A stretch of DNA of 64,000 bases from Oceaniferula flava (lineage in GTDB: Bacteria; Verrucomicrobiota; Verrucomicrobiia; Verrucomicrobiales; Akkermansiaceae), in the NCBI RefSeq assembly GCF_016811075.1, contig NZ_JAFBGL010000007.1, positions 124,001 to 188,000 on the forward strand. The letters run 5' to 3'. The notes under the pieces were generated by a model that saw only the letters and a list, made by a program, of their open reading frames with translations, was not told where the DNA came from and searched no databases. Shown piece by piece: positions 35,518 through 45,100 of this stretch. Made by a program: the position numbers and the translations under genes. Position 1 is the stretch's first letter. Every line of letters starts with the position of its first letter.

Positions 35518-36719
35518 ATGCGAAAAAAGAACTACCCGTGACCGTCCTCTCCGGCTTCCTCGGAGCAGGAAAAACCACCCTACTCAACCACCTCCTACGC
35601 AACCGCGAGGGCAAGCGAATTGCCGTCATCGTCAATGACATGTCGGAGGTCAATATCGATGCCGACCTGATTCGCTCGAGCGACGCCTCGCTTTCCCAGA
35701 CCGAGGAAAAAATGGTCGAGATGTCCAATGGATGCATCTGCTGCACCCTGCGTGAAGACCTCCTGGTGGAAGTGGGTAAGCTCGCGCGCGAGAACCGCTT
35801 CGATCACCTCGTCATCGAATCTACCGGTGTGTCCGAGCCGATGCCAGTTGCCGAGACCTTCACCTTCGAGGACGAAAATGGTCAGTCGCTCGGCGATATT
35901 GCCAGGCTCGATACCATGGTGACCGTGGTGGATGCGCCTAACTTCCTGCACGATTACAGCAGCACCGAGTCTCTCGATGACCGGGGCGAAGCGGTCGGCG
36001 ATGAAGACGAGCGCAGCATTGTCGACCTGCTCACCGATCAAGTGGACTTCGCCAATGTCATTCTCGTCAACAAGACGGACCTCGTTTCCCCTGAGGAATT
36101 GAACACCGTTCACGGCATGATTCGCGCCCTCAACCCACAGGCGAAAGTCTACGATACCCAGGAAGCTCAAATCCCACTCGATGCCGTCATCGGCACCGGG
36201 CTCTATGATCCCGACCAGGCTTCCGCGCAAAAAGGCTGGCTCGATTCACTGGTCGAGCACACTCCGGAAACCGAGGAATACGGTATCTCTAACTTCATCT
36301 ACGAACGCCGCGTCCCATTTCATCCCGAGCGCTTTTACCACTGCCTGCAACAAGAGTGGCCGGGAGTGATTCGTTCAAAAGGTGTCTTTTGGTTAGCGAC
36401 TCGCCTGATGCATGCCGGTTTCTGGTCGCAGTCGGGAGCCGTCTCCCGCCACCAATGCGCCGGCTATTTTTGGGCGGCCATCCCCGAGGAATATTGGCCG
36501 GACGACCGGGCACACATCGAGCGCGTCTGGAAAGGCAACAACGGCGACTGCCGACAAGAAATCGTTCTCATCGGCAGAAACATGGATCAGAAAGCGCTGA
36601 CAGACATGTTAGACGCATGCCTGCTCACGGAAACAGAGATCGCAATGGATCGAAAAAAGTGGACGGAAAACATGACAGACCCCTTCCCTGAATGGGACAT
36701 GAAAATGTTAGGATACTAA
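35514..36719 (+). CDS. COG0523 family GTPase metallochaperone (ZigA/CobW type)
   Basis: 401 residues from the ATG at 35514, overlapping the flavoprotein gene by four bases. P-loop [18 protein letters not shown], the conserved cysteine motif GCICC (CxCC) near residue 74, switch [10 protein letters not shown] and the guanine motif NKTD. The C-terminal CobW_C domain (about 260-390) follows with [18 protein letters not shown] and [14 protein letters not shown]0523 proteins deliver zinc or related metals under scarcity and in many bacteria belong to the Zur regulon. The four-gene operon with operators A/B fits that role. Confidence 0.88.
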   Translation: MNAKKELPVTVLSGFLGAGKTTLLNHLLRNREGKRIAVIVNDMSEVNIDADLIRSSDASLSQTEEKMVEMSNGCICCTLREDLLVEVGKLARENRFDHLVIESTGVSEPMPVAETFTFEDENGQSLGDIARLDTMVTVVDAPNFLHDYSSTESLDDRGEAVGDEDERSIVDLLTDQVDFANVILVNKTDLVSPEELNTVHGMIRALNPQAKVYDTQEAQIPLDAVIGTGLYDPDQASAQKGWLDSLVEHTPETEEYGISNFIYERRVPFHPERFYHCLQQEWPGVIRSKGVFWLATRLMHAGFWSQSGAVSRHQCAGYFWAAIPEEYWPDDRAHIERVWKGNNGDCRQEIVLIGRNMDQKALTDMLDACLLTETEIAMDRKKWTENMTDPFPEWDMKMLGY

Positions 36720-37062
36720 TTGATTGAGCCGATTTCCCCACATGAACACAGCTAATGCATTCATGATATGGAGATCTAACACCCACGCAAGCCCCCCTTA
36801 CATCTCCCCTCTCGCCCTTGTGCGATGAGGGGAGATTCTGCATCAATCTAGGGGGATAACGGCAGATTGTTGAGTCTCTTCACTGCCACCTTAAATACAT
36901 GGCTTCATTCGATGAGTGCCTTTCATACGCGTTGGCACATGGGCTGCTAGCTTCGCGGCAAAAGAACCAGGACTCCCTGCTCCCCGATACGCATCGCTAT
37001 CCAGAACACTTCTGCTTTTTCGAAGTTCTTCTCATTCAGTCATTCTTCACCCTTTCCCTGCC
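36720..37062. other. Intergenic region after the metal operon
   Basis: 340 bases with the hairpin at 36802-36836. No coding potential is evident before the Mpv17-like start. Confidence 0.5.
36802..36836 (+). terminator. Strong hairpin after the metal operon
   Basis: Ten-bp stem ATCTCCCCTC / GAGGGGAGAT with an inner CGC/GCG pair, 80 bases after the COG0523 stop. No T-run follows, so it may be a terminator of a different kind or only a stem that shields the 3' end. Confidence 0.55.
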
Positions 37063-37905
37063 ATGTTTTACCAACTGACACTCGACCAGCCACTGGCTTC
37101 ATCCAGCAGCGGACGCCGACATTACCGTGGCCGCAATCAGCTCTCTGAGGAGTCGTTGGTCTGGAATTACGACGCCCATCAGGTCGCTGCCGACCCGCCA
37201 TACTGGGATGACATGATCAGCGGCAGCATCCGTCTGGGTGTTCAGGCTGCTAAGATGACCTTCAAGCCAGCCTTGATAGTCTGGACCCTGATGGCGGCTA
37301 TTTCCATCCTCTATTACACCGTGCCAGCAACGCATTTCATCTTTGCTGGTTTGGTCACGGCTCAGGAAATCATGGGGCCCCTCTTTCCCATGATCGGTAT
37401 GGGCTTATCTGTTGGGTTCTTGGTGGAATTTGTTAGTGTCATGTCTTCTGAGACGAGGCAGTGGACACGTGAGAACAGCCTGAACGCGGTCTTCAATTTT
37501 GCTCTCTTCGGTCTCATGGGGCTCTCGACCTACTATCGCTATCCCTTGCAGAACGAGTGGTTCGGAGCGGGGAATACCCTCGGCGTGCTCGCGACCAAGG
37601 TCGCCTTTGATCAGTTCGTCTGGACCGTTCTCCTAGCCAACCCCTATCAATGTTTTTCCTATCTTTGGAAAAACCAAGGCTTCTCCTTCGAGGCCGTGCG
37701 CAAACGTATCTTCCCCTTCAGAACATTTTGGGGAACCCAGATGCTGCCTGTCCTGATCGCCAACTGGGCGTTCTGGATTCCGATGGCCTTCATGGTCTAT
37801 TCCTTCCCGCCGGAACTTCAGCTCCCGCTTGCCATCCTCGCCATTACCATCTGGGTTATGCTCCTCAAAGTCCTCGCCGCCTCGACCTCGAAGGGAGAAA
37901 GCTAA
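37063..37905 (+). CDS. Mpv17/PMP22-related multi-helix membrane protein
   Basis: 280 residues from the ATG at 37063 (MFYQLTLDQPLASS); the frame is open to 36916 but there the protein has no homologous-looking content. After about 70 hydrophilic residues come four or five hydrophobic segments. Motifs KVAFDQFVWTVLLANPYQ and FRTFWGTQMLPVLIANWAFWIPMAFMVY correspond to the DQxxW and W..WP..Q..NF pieces of the Mpv17/PMP22 family. Eukaryotic members form channels in peroxisomes and mitochondria; bacterial relatives have no known role. Single gene. Confidence 0.75.
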   Translation: MFYQLTLDQPLASSSSGRRHYRGRNQLSEESLVWNYDAHQVAADPPYWDDMISGSIRLGVQAAKMTFKPALIVWTLMAAISILYYTVPATHFIFAGLVTAQEIMGPLFPMIGMGLSVGFLVEFVSVMSSETRQWTRENSLNAVFNFALFGLMGLSTYYRYPLQNEWFGAGNTLGVLATKVAFDQFVWTVLLANPYQCFSYLWKNQGFSFEAVRKRIFPFRTFWGTQMLPVLIANWAFWIPMAFMVYSFPPELQLPLAILAITIWVMLLKVLAASTSKGES

Positions 37906-38407
37906 GAGCTCATTCTGACCAGAATGTTGAGCTGCCGTCTCTCTTGCTCCAATTCCTCAAAGAAATTAACAAGAGCAGCCATCCAACACCCGTCTTTGGA
38001 GTCTCTGCTAACAGGTTCAAAATTCGTTAGAAAAACTAACCGTGTGACAGCGAATTTCGCAAACCATAGTGCATCACTCGACCTCGCTCTTCCACCGTGA
38101 ATTTTTAGTTTCTATTATGATAAAAACTGCTTTCCAAGCATCTCGTGACAGAACCCATCAAATACACATACAAATTGTTTCAGTGAAAGGCTAACAACCA
38201 AGTGACTCGACATAAGCAAGTTATAAAATAATAAGTATTCCCATGAGTATCCTACACTATCAAAAGTCGTTGACTGTCTGAGCATTATCACTTCTTTTCA
38301 ATAGTGTATAGAAAGAGCTAATCTACATATTATCATCTAATATGTGTATTAGATTTCAGGCCCCAATCTAGTTCTAAAATTAAACTTAAAAAATTATTAT
38401 CACTACT
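37906..38407. other. AT-rich intergenic region
   Basis: 500 bases, distinctly AT-rich in its second half. I see no gene, strong hairpin or repeat; it presumably holds the promoter of the PEP-CTERM gene. Confidence 0.5.
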
Positions 38408-39025
38408 ATGAAAAACACGTTCAGATTGATGACCCTCATATCCATTGTCTCGATGACAGCAGGAACTGCATCGGCCATTACACTTGCTGAAGCTGGAACA
38501 TTCATCGATGCCAATACTGGTAATACCGTTGATTTATCGACTGGCGAAGCTGTAACCGACCATGGGTGGTCCATCTCAAACACAACCATTGACGCCTCAA
38601 CTGGATTCAACCACAGCCTTATTCCTGAAATCGCTGTCACCACGATTACAAACTTGATTCCGAATCAATCTTATAATGTCGGAGCCATTTACACGAATCT
38701 ATACTATTTCAACACCAACTTTTCCGCCGGCTTGACCCCAACGGCACTCACTCAGGCTCCAGTAACGAACCCTACTGATACTGGCAGCGTCTTTACCGAT
38801 CTAGACATCACCTCAGGCGTTACAGCCTACTACTTAAGCCTCGGCGAAGCGACAGCCAACTCTGCAGGTGAACTTCAGGTATTCGCGGACGATGGGACAG
38901 GAAATAATCAATCCAGTTACTACTTCAGCTACGCAGGAGTTACCCTACAAGCAGTTCCAGAGCCCAGCTCATTGGCGCTACTCGGATTGGCCGGCGGTCT
39001 TGGTTTGCTTCGCCGGCGTCGTTAA
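38408..39025 (+). CDS. PEP-CTERM sorting domain protein
   Basis: 205 residues with a signal peptide (about 1-23), a Thr/Asn-rich extracellular region with repeated short strands, and VPEPSSLALLGLAGG, helix and LLRRRR. No enzymatic signature. The terminator at 39058 makes it monocistronic. Confidence 0.85.
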   Translation: MKNTFRLMTLISIVSMTAGTASAITLAEAGTFIDANTGNTVDLSTGEAVTDHGWSISNTTIDASTGFNHSLIPEIAVTTITNLIPNQSYNVGAIYTNLYYFNTNFSAGLTPTALTQAPVTNPTDTGSVFTDLDITSGVTAYYLSLGEATANSAGELQVFADDGTGNNQSSYYFSYAGVTLQAVPEPSSLALLGLAGGLGLLRRRR

Positions 39026-39057
39026 CCTCTAGACTTTCCAATACGACTTCAACAAAG

Positions 39058-39089
39058 CGCCGCTCCTGACCAGGGATGCGGCGTTTTTT
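39058..39089 (+). terminator. Terminator of the 38408-39025 gene
   Basis: Stem CGCCGC..TCC / GGGA..GCGGCG followed by six T residues. Confidence 0.88.
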
Positions 39090-39260
39090 ATTCTCATGCG
39101 CCAAGCGCAGAGACTTCACCATGGCGGTGCAACAAACAGGACGCAGCCCATTTTTAATGAAATCGATCGATTTTGATACAAGTGCCACTTCATCACCGTT
39201 TAGTAGGGAGGCTGGGACATCGCTTCCCTCGGCCCCATCACTCGTCCATTAACCCATCCC

Positions 39261-40850
39261 ATGACAGCACGCGCTACCACCTCACTTCAAGCATTTGCCA
39301 GCAGAACGAAAGTTCAACCCCGCAGAGGACTGCTTTCCGGGGCCTTGTCTGCCTGTTTGACGGTGCTGCTCTCGGCGGGTCTGATTGAACCCCTCGGGGC
39401 TGTTGAGTCAGAAAAAGCGGACGCGACAGGCGTTGTGATCGGCATTGATAGCAGCAAGACCACACGGCGGATCGAGGTCAATCCCACTGGCTATTGCATG
39501 AGTTTTCTCAACGACGATGCGACAGGTCCGGACATCAAACCGTTTGCAGGGGTGTTCAAGTCCATGCGCACAGGCTCATTACGCTTTCCAATGGGAACGC
39601 TTGCCGAGAACTACCTGTTCCACGACTTGCGTCTGGGAGCCCCCAAGGAGGTCGCTTTGCAACCTCGGGTCATCACCAAGAAAAAATACCCAGGTCCGTG
39701 GTCGTGGGCTGTGAACCCGGATGGAAGCTACAAGGCAGAAACACTCGATTTCGATGAGTTCATCACCATGTGTCGTGCGAGCAACACGGAGCCAGTGGTG
39801 CTCGTTTCCAGCCATGGACACCTTTTCCCCGGTGCCGAGTTCACGGAGGAAGACATCCTCCGCAATGCCGAGGAATGGGTTCGCTACGCCAACGTCACGC
39901 GCAAGCTCGGTATCAAATACTGGGAGATAGGAAACGAAGTGGATCTCCCCCAGCTGCGCAAGCTGATGCCCAAGGAGCAATACTTAAAACTCTATCAGAA
40001 AATGGCCACACGGATGAAGAAGGTCGATCCCAGCATCCGGGTCGGTCTTGGAACTTTCAGCGGCAAGGCTTACGCCACCGAAGCCCTCGCACAATTTCCA
40101 GAGCTCGTGGACTTTGTTGTCGTCCATCACTACATGGGCTGGATGAAGACCTATGAAGACTATCTGAATAGCACGGGATCATTCATGAAGGATTCTGCTA
40201 AGGTGCTCTCGATCATCGACAAGGTGGCACCGGATGACCGGAAGCAAAGCACCGAGATTCTCATCACCGAATTCTCGAGTTTCTGCGCCGGGGTCAAGGA
40301 CGTGCCTGCTGATCGTGAGAAGAACAGCATCACCAGCGCGATGATTACCTTTGAAATGTTAGCCACCGGTGTGGCGATGGATGATCGCGTGCGTTTCCTG
40401 CATTTCTGGGTGACCCACAATCCGTGGGGCAAAAATAACCCAACCGACTATGCCAACGCCTTCGCTCCGGATAACTCCATTTTACCACAAGGCCGTGCCA
40501 TCGAGATCATGGGACGTTTTTTGCAGGACAGAATGGTGGCGGTCGATTGCCCCGATGGCCCCATCCGCTGCTGGGCCAGCTCCTCGAAAGACTCCTCGAA
40601 GCTCGCCATCTGGGTGGTCAATCGCACCCAGCAGGCCCAGGAAACGACCCTCAACATCCCGGGTTTTCAAGCGACCGATCAACTGTCCAGCTGGTCGTTC
40701 GCCGGCAAGTCTCCGTACGATGAACAACCTACCTGGGGCGCGGGCAAAGATGTCGAAGTGCGTGACGGCAGCGTGACTGCAACACTACCTCCGCTATCGA
40801 TCACCGTATTCCACAACATCACCCCAGGCCACTCAAGCCAGGGAGAATAA
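39261..40850 (+). CDS. Secreted clan GH-A glycoside hydrolase (arabinofuranosidase-like)
   Basis: 529 residues with a long N-terminal signal (hydrophobic 22-46). The TIM-barrel starts near IGIDSSKTTRRIEVNP and carries SLRFPMGTLAENYLF. The retaining clan GH-A pair is visible: acid/base Glu226 in the WEIGNEVD motif and nucleophile Glu337 in ILITEFSS. A small beta-sandwich follows (about 440-525). Sequence resembles GH51/GH39/GH79-type alpha-L-arabinofuranosidases and related enzymes; exact family and substrate are open. It is an isolated gene. Confidence 0.75.
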   Translation: MTARATTSLQAFASRTKVQPRRGLLSGALSACLTVLLSAGLIEPLGAVESEKADATGVVIGIDSSKTTRRIEVNPTGYCMSFLNDDATGPDIKPFAGVFKSMRTGSLRFPMGTLAENYLFHDLRLGAPKEVALQPRVITKKKYPGPWSWAVNPDGSYKAETLDFDEFITMCRASNTEPVVLVSSHGHLFPGAEFTEEDILRNAEEWVRYANVTRKLGIKYWEIGNEVDLPQLRKLMPKEQYLKLYQKMATRMKKVDPSIRVGLGTFSGKAYATEALAQFPELVDFVVVHHYMGWMKTYEDYLNSTGSFMKDSAKVLSIIDKVAPDDRKQSTEILITEFSSFCAGVKDVPADREKNSITSAMITFEMLATGVAMDDRVRFLHFWVTHNPWGKNNPTDYANAFAPDNSILPQGRAIEIMGRFLQDRMVAVDCPDGPIRCWASSSKDSSKLAIWVVNRTQQAQETTLNIPGFQATDQLSSWSFAGKSPYDEQPTWGAGKDVEVRDGSVTATLPPLSITVFHNITPGHSSQGE

Positions 40851-41416
40851 AAACACAGTAGGCACAGATTAGACCGCGAAATACGCCAATTACGCGAAAA
40901 TAGGGTCTTTTTAGAGCGCGGTCACTGTGCTGCTCTAAAAGCTTCATGGGAATCATCAGGAATGTTGTATCAGGATATGAAATTTTCGCTTCTTTGGCGT
41001 ATTTGGCGGTAAAAAATCCCTAGCCTAGTCGTCCTGCAATCCCCCTTGATGGGCACCATTGTGTCGATATTTGACCGAAATGGATCAAATGCACCCTGTC
41101 CATGCCTTGCGTCTCCACGATCCTTTTTCGTGTCTGGACGCACGCTGCTGAAGCGCCATAGCGGTAGATAAAACAAGGTTCAGGCCGTGTTTTTCTGAGC
41201 CTTTTGGCATCGAGCCACCATTCACGGCTCGCCCCCTCTCTGGGTAGCTAAACCACGTCTCAAGCATGGTCATTAGCCCCCCTCGACACTAAAAAAAATA
41301 GAAATGAGAGTTGACTCACAATGACTTAAGAGATTACACGCCCCTCCCCCAAGCCTCTCGACGCGAAAAAACGTCGCTCCTCTCACTAGTCATTTTATCA
41401 CCAAACCCCCAATACA
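40851..41416. other. Intergenic region with repeat element
   Basis: 565 bases. The first 160 hold the palindromic repeat at 40873-41010. The rest contains only short, uncharacteristic frames; nothing convincing is coded. Confidence 0.55.
40873..41010. repeat. Palindromic dispersed repeat element
   Basis: A 28-base unit (ACCGCGAAATACGCCAATTA..., 40873-40900) is followed by a 9-bp hairpin (TTTTAGAGC / GCTCTAAAA, 40909-40940) and an inverted copy (40983-41010) that is 24/28 identical on the other strand. The same unit occurs at 60411-60438 and more loosely at 60492-60517, so this is a REP/BIME-like family. It lies behind a gene end. Confidence 0.65.
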
Positions 41417-41911
41417 ATGCCTTCAAATACCTCAGCCAAGAAGCCCATATCCAGCCGTATCACAGCAATCATCTTGTTGCTGTTTTCCCCCGTATTCACA
41501 CAGGTGTCTCAAGCCAACAGCACCACGCAGCCATCTCCGGCACTGCACGATTTATCCGATACCGCCTCCAAGCCAAAACGAGTGAAAATCCGGGCCAGAA
41601 TTACCTACTATTCGATTGGACAGGACAAATGGGGCTCACGAAATGCCTGTCCTAAAACCAAGCGGTCCAAGATCGGAGTCACCGTAGCCGCCCACCCCAA
41701 ATTCAAATTCGGAACTAAACTATCCATTCCAAAATTGAAAGGGATCGTAGGCGACGGAAATTTTCTCGTCCAAGACCGCGGAAGTGCCGTGACACGCAAA
41801 ACTGCTTCGAAAGGCAAATACTACGTCTTTGATGTGTATGTCACTCCGGCACAGCGGAGAAAATATGCGAATCAACTTCCGGAATACATGGATGTTTACG
41901 TGATGAAGTAA
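41417..41911 (+). CDS. Exported 3D-domain (RlpA/MltA-like double-psi barrel) protein
   Basis: 164 residues. A signal-like hydrophobic stretch (about 15-36) precedes a Pro/Ser region and a compact domain: ARITYYSIGQDKWGSRNACPKTKRSKIGVTVAAHPKFKFGTKLSIPKLKG...FLVQDRGSAV...KYYVFDVYV. The T-Y-Y, G-V-T-V-A-A-HP, FGT-K-L and V-Q-D-R-G-S-A pieces are those of the 3D domain, a catalytic barrel of lytic-transglycosylase and resuscitation-type wall proteins. Probable role in cell-wall glycan turnover, inferred. Confidence 0.78.
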   Translation: MPSNTSAKKPISSRITAIILLLFSPVFTQVSQANSTTQPSPALHDLSDTASKPKRVKIRARITYYSIGQDKWGSRNACPKTKRSKIGVTVAAHPKFKFGTKLSIPKLKGIVGDGNFLVQDRGSAVTRKTASKGKYYVFDVYVTPAQRRKYANQLPEYMDVYVMK

Positions 41912-41994
41912 ACTCTACCACGTCGTCTTTATCAAAATTACCGGGCTCAAGCAGAGCTTTCCGACTGATCTTACGACTCAACAATCATTCAACC

Positions 41995-42031
41995 AAAAAG
42001 CCGTCGTGGATTCGTCCACGCCGGCTTTTTT
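41995..42031 (+). terminator. Bidirectional terminator between the 3D-domain gene and the metzincin gene
   Basis: Stem AAAAAGCCG..GTGGA / TCCAC..CGGCTTTTTT with a TTCG loop; A-run before and T-run after the stem let it act for both convergent genes. Confidence 0.88.
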
Positions 42032-42168
42032 CTGGCTACAGAACAGCCGCTAAACGACTTCACGTTCCATCAAGAAGAAGGCGCACTGCGGCCAATCCTC
42101 CATTTCTATTCCCTGTTTCTTGAATGTCCCTTTTTCGTTCGCAATGAGAGCGCTGATCCAGTGGTCGA

Positions 42169-45100
42169 TTACTCGTCTACAGTGACTCTTAGGCGACAGA
42201 ATAAACGGTCTTCAGCGCCGAGGCTTTGCTTCAGTTTGACTTGGACCCGATCGATTCCTGTGCCGTAGAAGTCATCGTCCACACTGATCTTGACGTTGTC
42301 ATTGTCGTGAACCGCAGTGGTCCATCCCAACAAATCGCTACCATACTCAACTTCAATGGTCGTGTTGAGAGCATCATGAGCTACATCAGCGCGCCGATAA
42401 TTGAAGATCATATAGTCGGGTTCCGAAGTGTTATCCACCGTGGGTAGGATTGAAGTTGCACTGGTAGCAGGACTGGCGGCGCCTAACACCCATGCGATGC
42501 CGTTCTGGACACCGTCGCCGTTAGAGTCCACTTCCACTCCAGGCCCCGCGGCCCAGGAATCGTAGGTGGGTTGGCTGGGAATGAAGTCGCCACTGAGACT
42601 GATGTCATCGATGGCTAGACCTCCACCATTGTACGGGGAATACGTCTCGGTAGGATTGTTCATTGACCAGCGGATGTAGACCGCGGATTTGCCATCCGCC
42701 CAATCAGAAATGTCGTAATCCCGCTGCACCCAGGAGTTATTCGTGATGACTCCGGATGAGGTGTAAAGATTGTGCCAGGTGCTGTTGTCATTGGAAACCT
42801 CGAAGACAATCTGGTAATTACTTGTGATATAAATGTGCGACCAAAACTGCAGACTCACATTTTCGTAACTCGAACAATCGATCGCAACTGATCTCAGGGA
42901 GCCCGTGAAATATGAGGTGCTGTCCAGAATGGTGTCATACATATTACTCCCTGATTGAGCTGAAGAAGGCCTATTGTTGCCACTTGGACTACCATACTCG
43001 AATTCGCCCGATGCGGTGTAGCCCGGGTCAGTATCTAGGTTTTCAGTGTAGAAAGCCCCGCCTGGAATCACGATTTGGAAATCGGAATCACTTTCATCCG
43101 TTCGTGAAGCTTGGGTCGTGCTGGTGATCCTGACGCTGTAATCGCTGCCCGCCGTCAGAGAGGTGGGTAGCAGCCAGTTGAACTGTCCGTCATTCGCGGT
43201 CTCCGTGGCGATCATGCCTGCACTCACTCCCCCTTTGAAGAGCTCGATATCGACGTTGCCGGACATGGAGGAAACCCACGTTATCGGCTTCGAATCTCCG
43301 CGCACCCAGCTCTCACTGCCATTGGGTGAAACTAGCGAGACATCATCGGCTGGGATGAAATCTCCGGTGATGGTGATGTCATCGATAGCAAGTCCGCCAC
43401 CGGTCCACTGGGAGCCGCCGCCCGACATGGCCCATCTGACGTAAACAGTGGATTCCCCCGATGCGACAGAGGTGATGTCATAGCTGTATCGACTCCAATT
43501 CCGGGCCTCCATTCCGTCTTCTGAATAAAGCGTGGACCAGTTGCTGCCATCGGTGGAGATTTCAAACGACACGGTATATCCTGAGTAGACAAAGACGTGG
43601 GCGTAGAACTCCAACATGATATTGGTGTGGTTGGAGCAGTCTATAGCCTGAGTGGTCAGGGTGCTTGGGGAGTATGCCGTGTCATCGAGATCGGTATCAT
43701 AGATGTTGGTGCCGGTGTTGGCACTGTCTGCATCATTGGAGCCACCGGGAGCACCGAACTCGAACACGCCACTAGCGGTGAAACCGGGGTCTGTGTCTAA
43801 ATTTTCAGAAAGAATCGTGTTACTGGGTGCGACAATACTGAAACTGGCGGCACTCTGGCTTGAGTCGAAAGGTGAGACATCGCTGGTGACCCGGATGATG
43901 TAATCCGTATCCGTCGGGAAATCGTAAGGAATGGTCCACTCGTAAGTGCCGTCGTCCGGAGTGCTGGCGACGATGGTGACCGGACTGCCCCCACCCTTGA
44001 TGTATTCGATGCTTACATTGCCGCCGTAACTCGAGGACCAGGTGATGTTCTGGACGGTGTTGCGAGTCCAGGTTTCGCCACCGATTGGGGTGTTCAGAAT
44101 AAGATCATTCGTTCCCTGAATTACAAAGTTCAAGCTTTCCGCATAAGAGGATACCGGATCGTCCTTATGGTTGAGGGTCACCCGGATGGTGAAATTATTA
44201 CCACCATCCTGAGCGAGTGGGATGGTCCAGGAATAGTTGTGGTCGATGGCTTCGATGTCATCCGCGATCTTGTATTGGAAAACGCCACCTTGATAGAGGT
44301 CGATGTCGGCCGTGTAGTCCATGTCGCCACCAGTGAAGCTGATGGTCTGGGTGGAGCCTGCGGCCCATTGCAACCCGAGGGTGGGGCTGGTCACGTCTAA
44401 GGCTGTCCGGGTCGCTCGATTGGAGGCGTAGACTGCGCCGTTGTTTCCAGACTGCACCAGGAACATTTCGCCATTTCTGGCACCGAGACTCGGGTTTGAG
44501 CCGTCAAAACCGCCTGAAATGTAAACAGGGTCGATGTCGCCATTACCGGTCTGGTTACTGCCGTCTGCAAGACCTGTCGGAGTGCCATCATACAAGACAT
44601 TGGTATTGGCGTAATGAGGGATGCGGCTGGTGGAGTATGACGGGCTGTTGCTGTATGCCATGATCGTGCGGTAGCGGTTTCCTCCACTCCCCTCGAAACG
44701 TAAACCAAAGCGTGATGTGTTGGTGGTCGTATCGTCTGAATCCCCCCAACTGTGCCTCGCCCCCAAATTATGACCGAGCTCATGGCTGAAGGTAAAGCTG
44801 GAGCTGGACATCGCAGTGCGCGCACAAATGCTGTAGCGGCCTGGGCGATTGGCGATACCAGCGGTGTTGCCCTGAGAGGCATCGCAGACAAAGGCGATGA
44901 GGTCGGCGCCAAGAGTCGTGGCATAGTCGGTGACATCATCGAGTTTCCCATCGTTGCCATCGCTCAAATCTCCGAGTTCGTCCACACTGCCCATATCACC
45001 GGCGTCGTCACCGGGGAAGGCGTAGCTGGGATCCTCGATCGTGCCCAGAAGCATGAGCTCGGTGCTGGTCACCTGGCTGTTGGCGAAGGCATTGGTCATC

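Noticed and set aside
36802-36836. Hairpin as a riboswitch or small RNA
   Set aside because: Single simple stem without conserved internal structure; more likely a 3'-end hairpin.
41085-41273. Minus-strand frame of 62 codons in the gap after the clan GH-A gene
   Set aside because: Looked at as a transposase remnant, but no signature motif is present.
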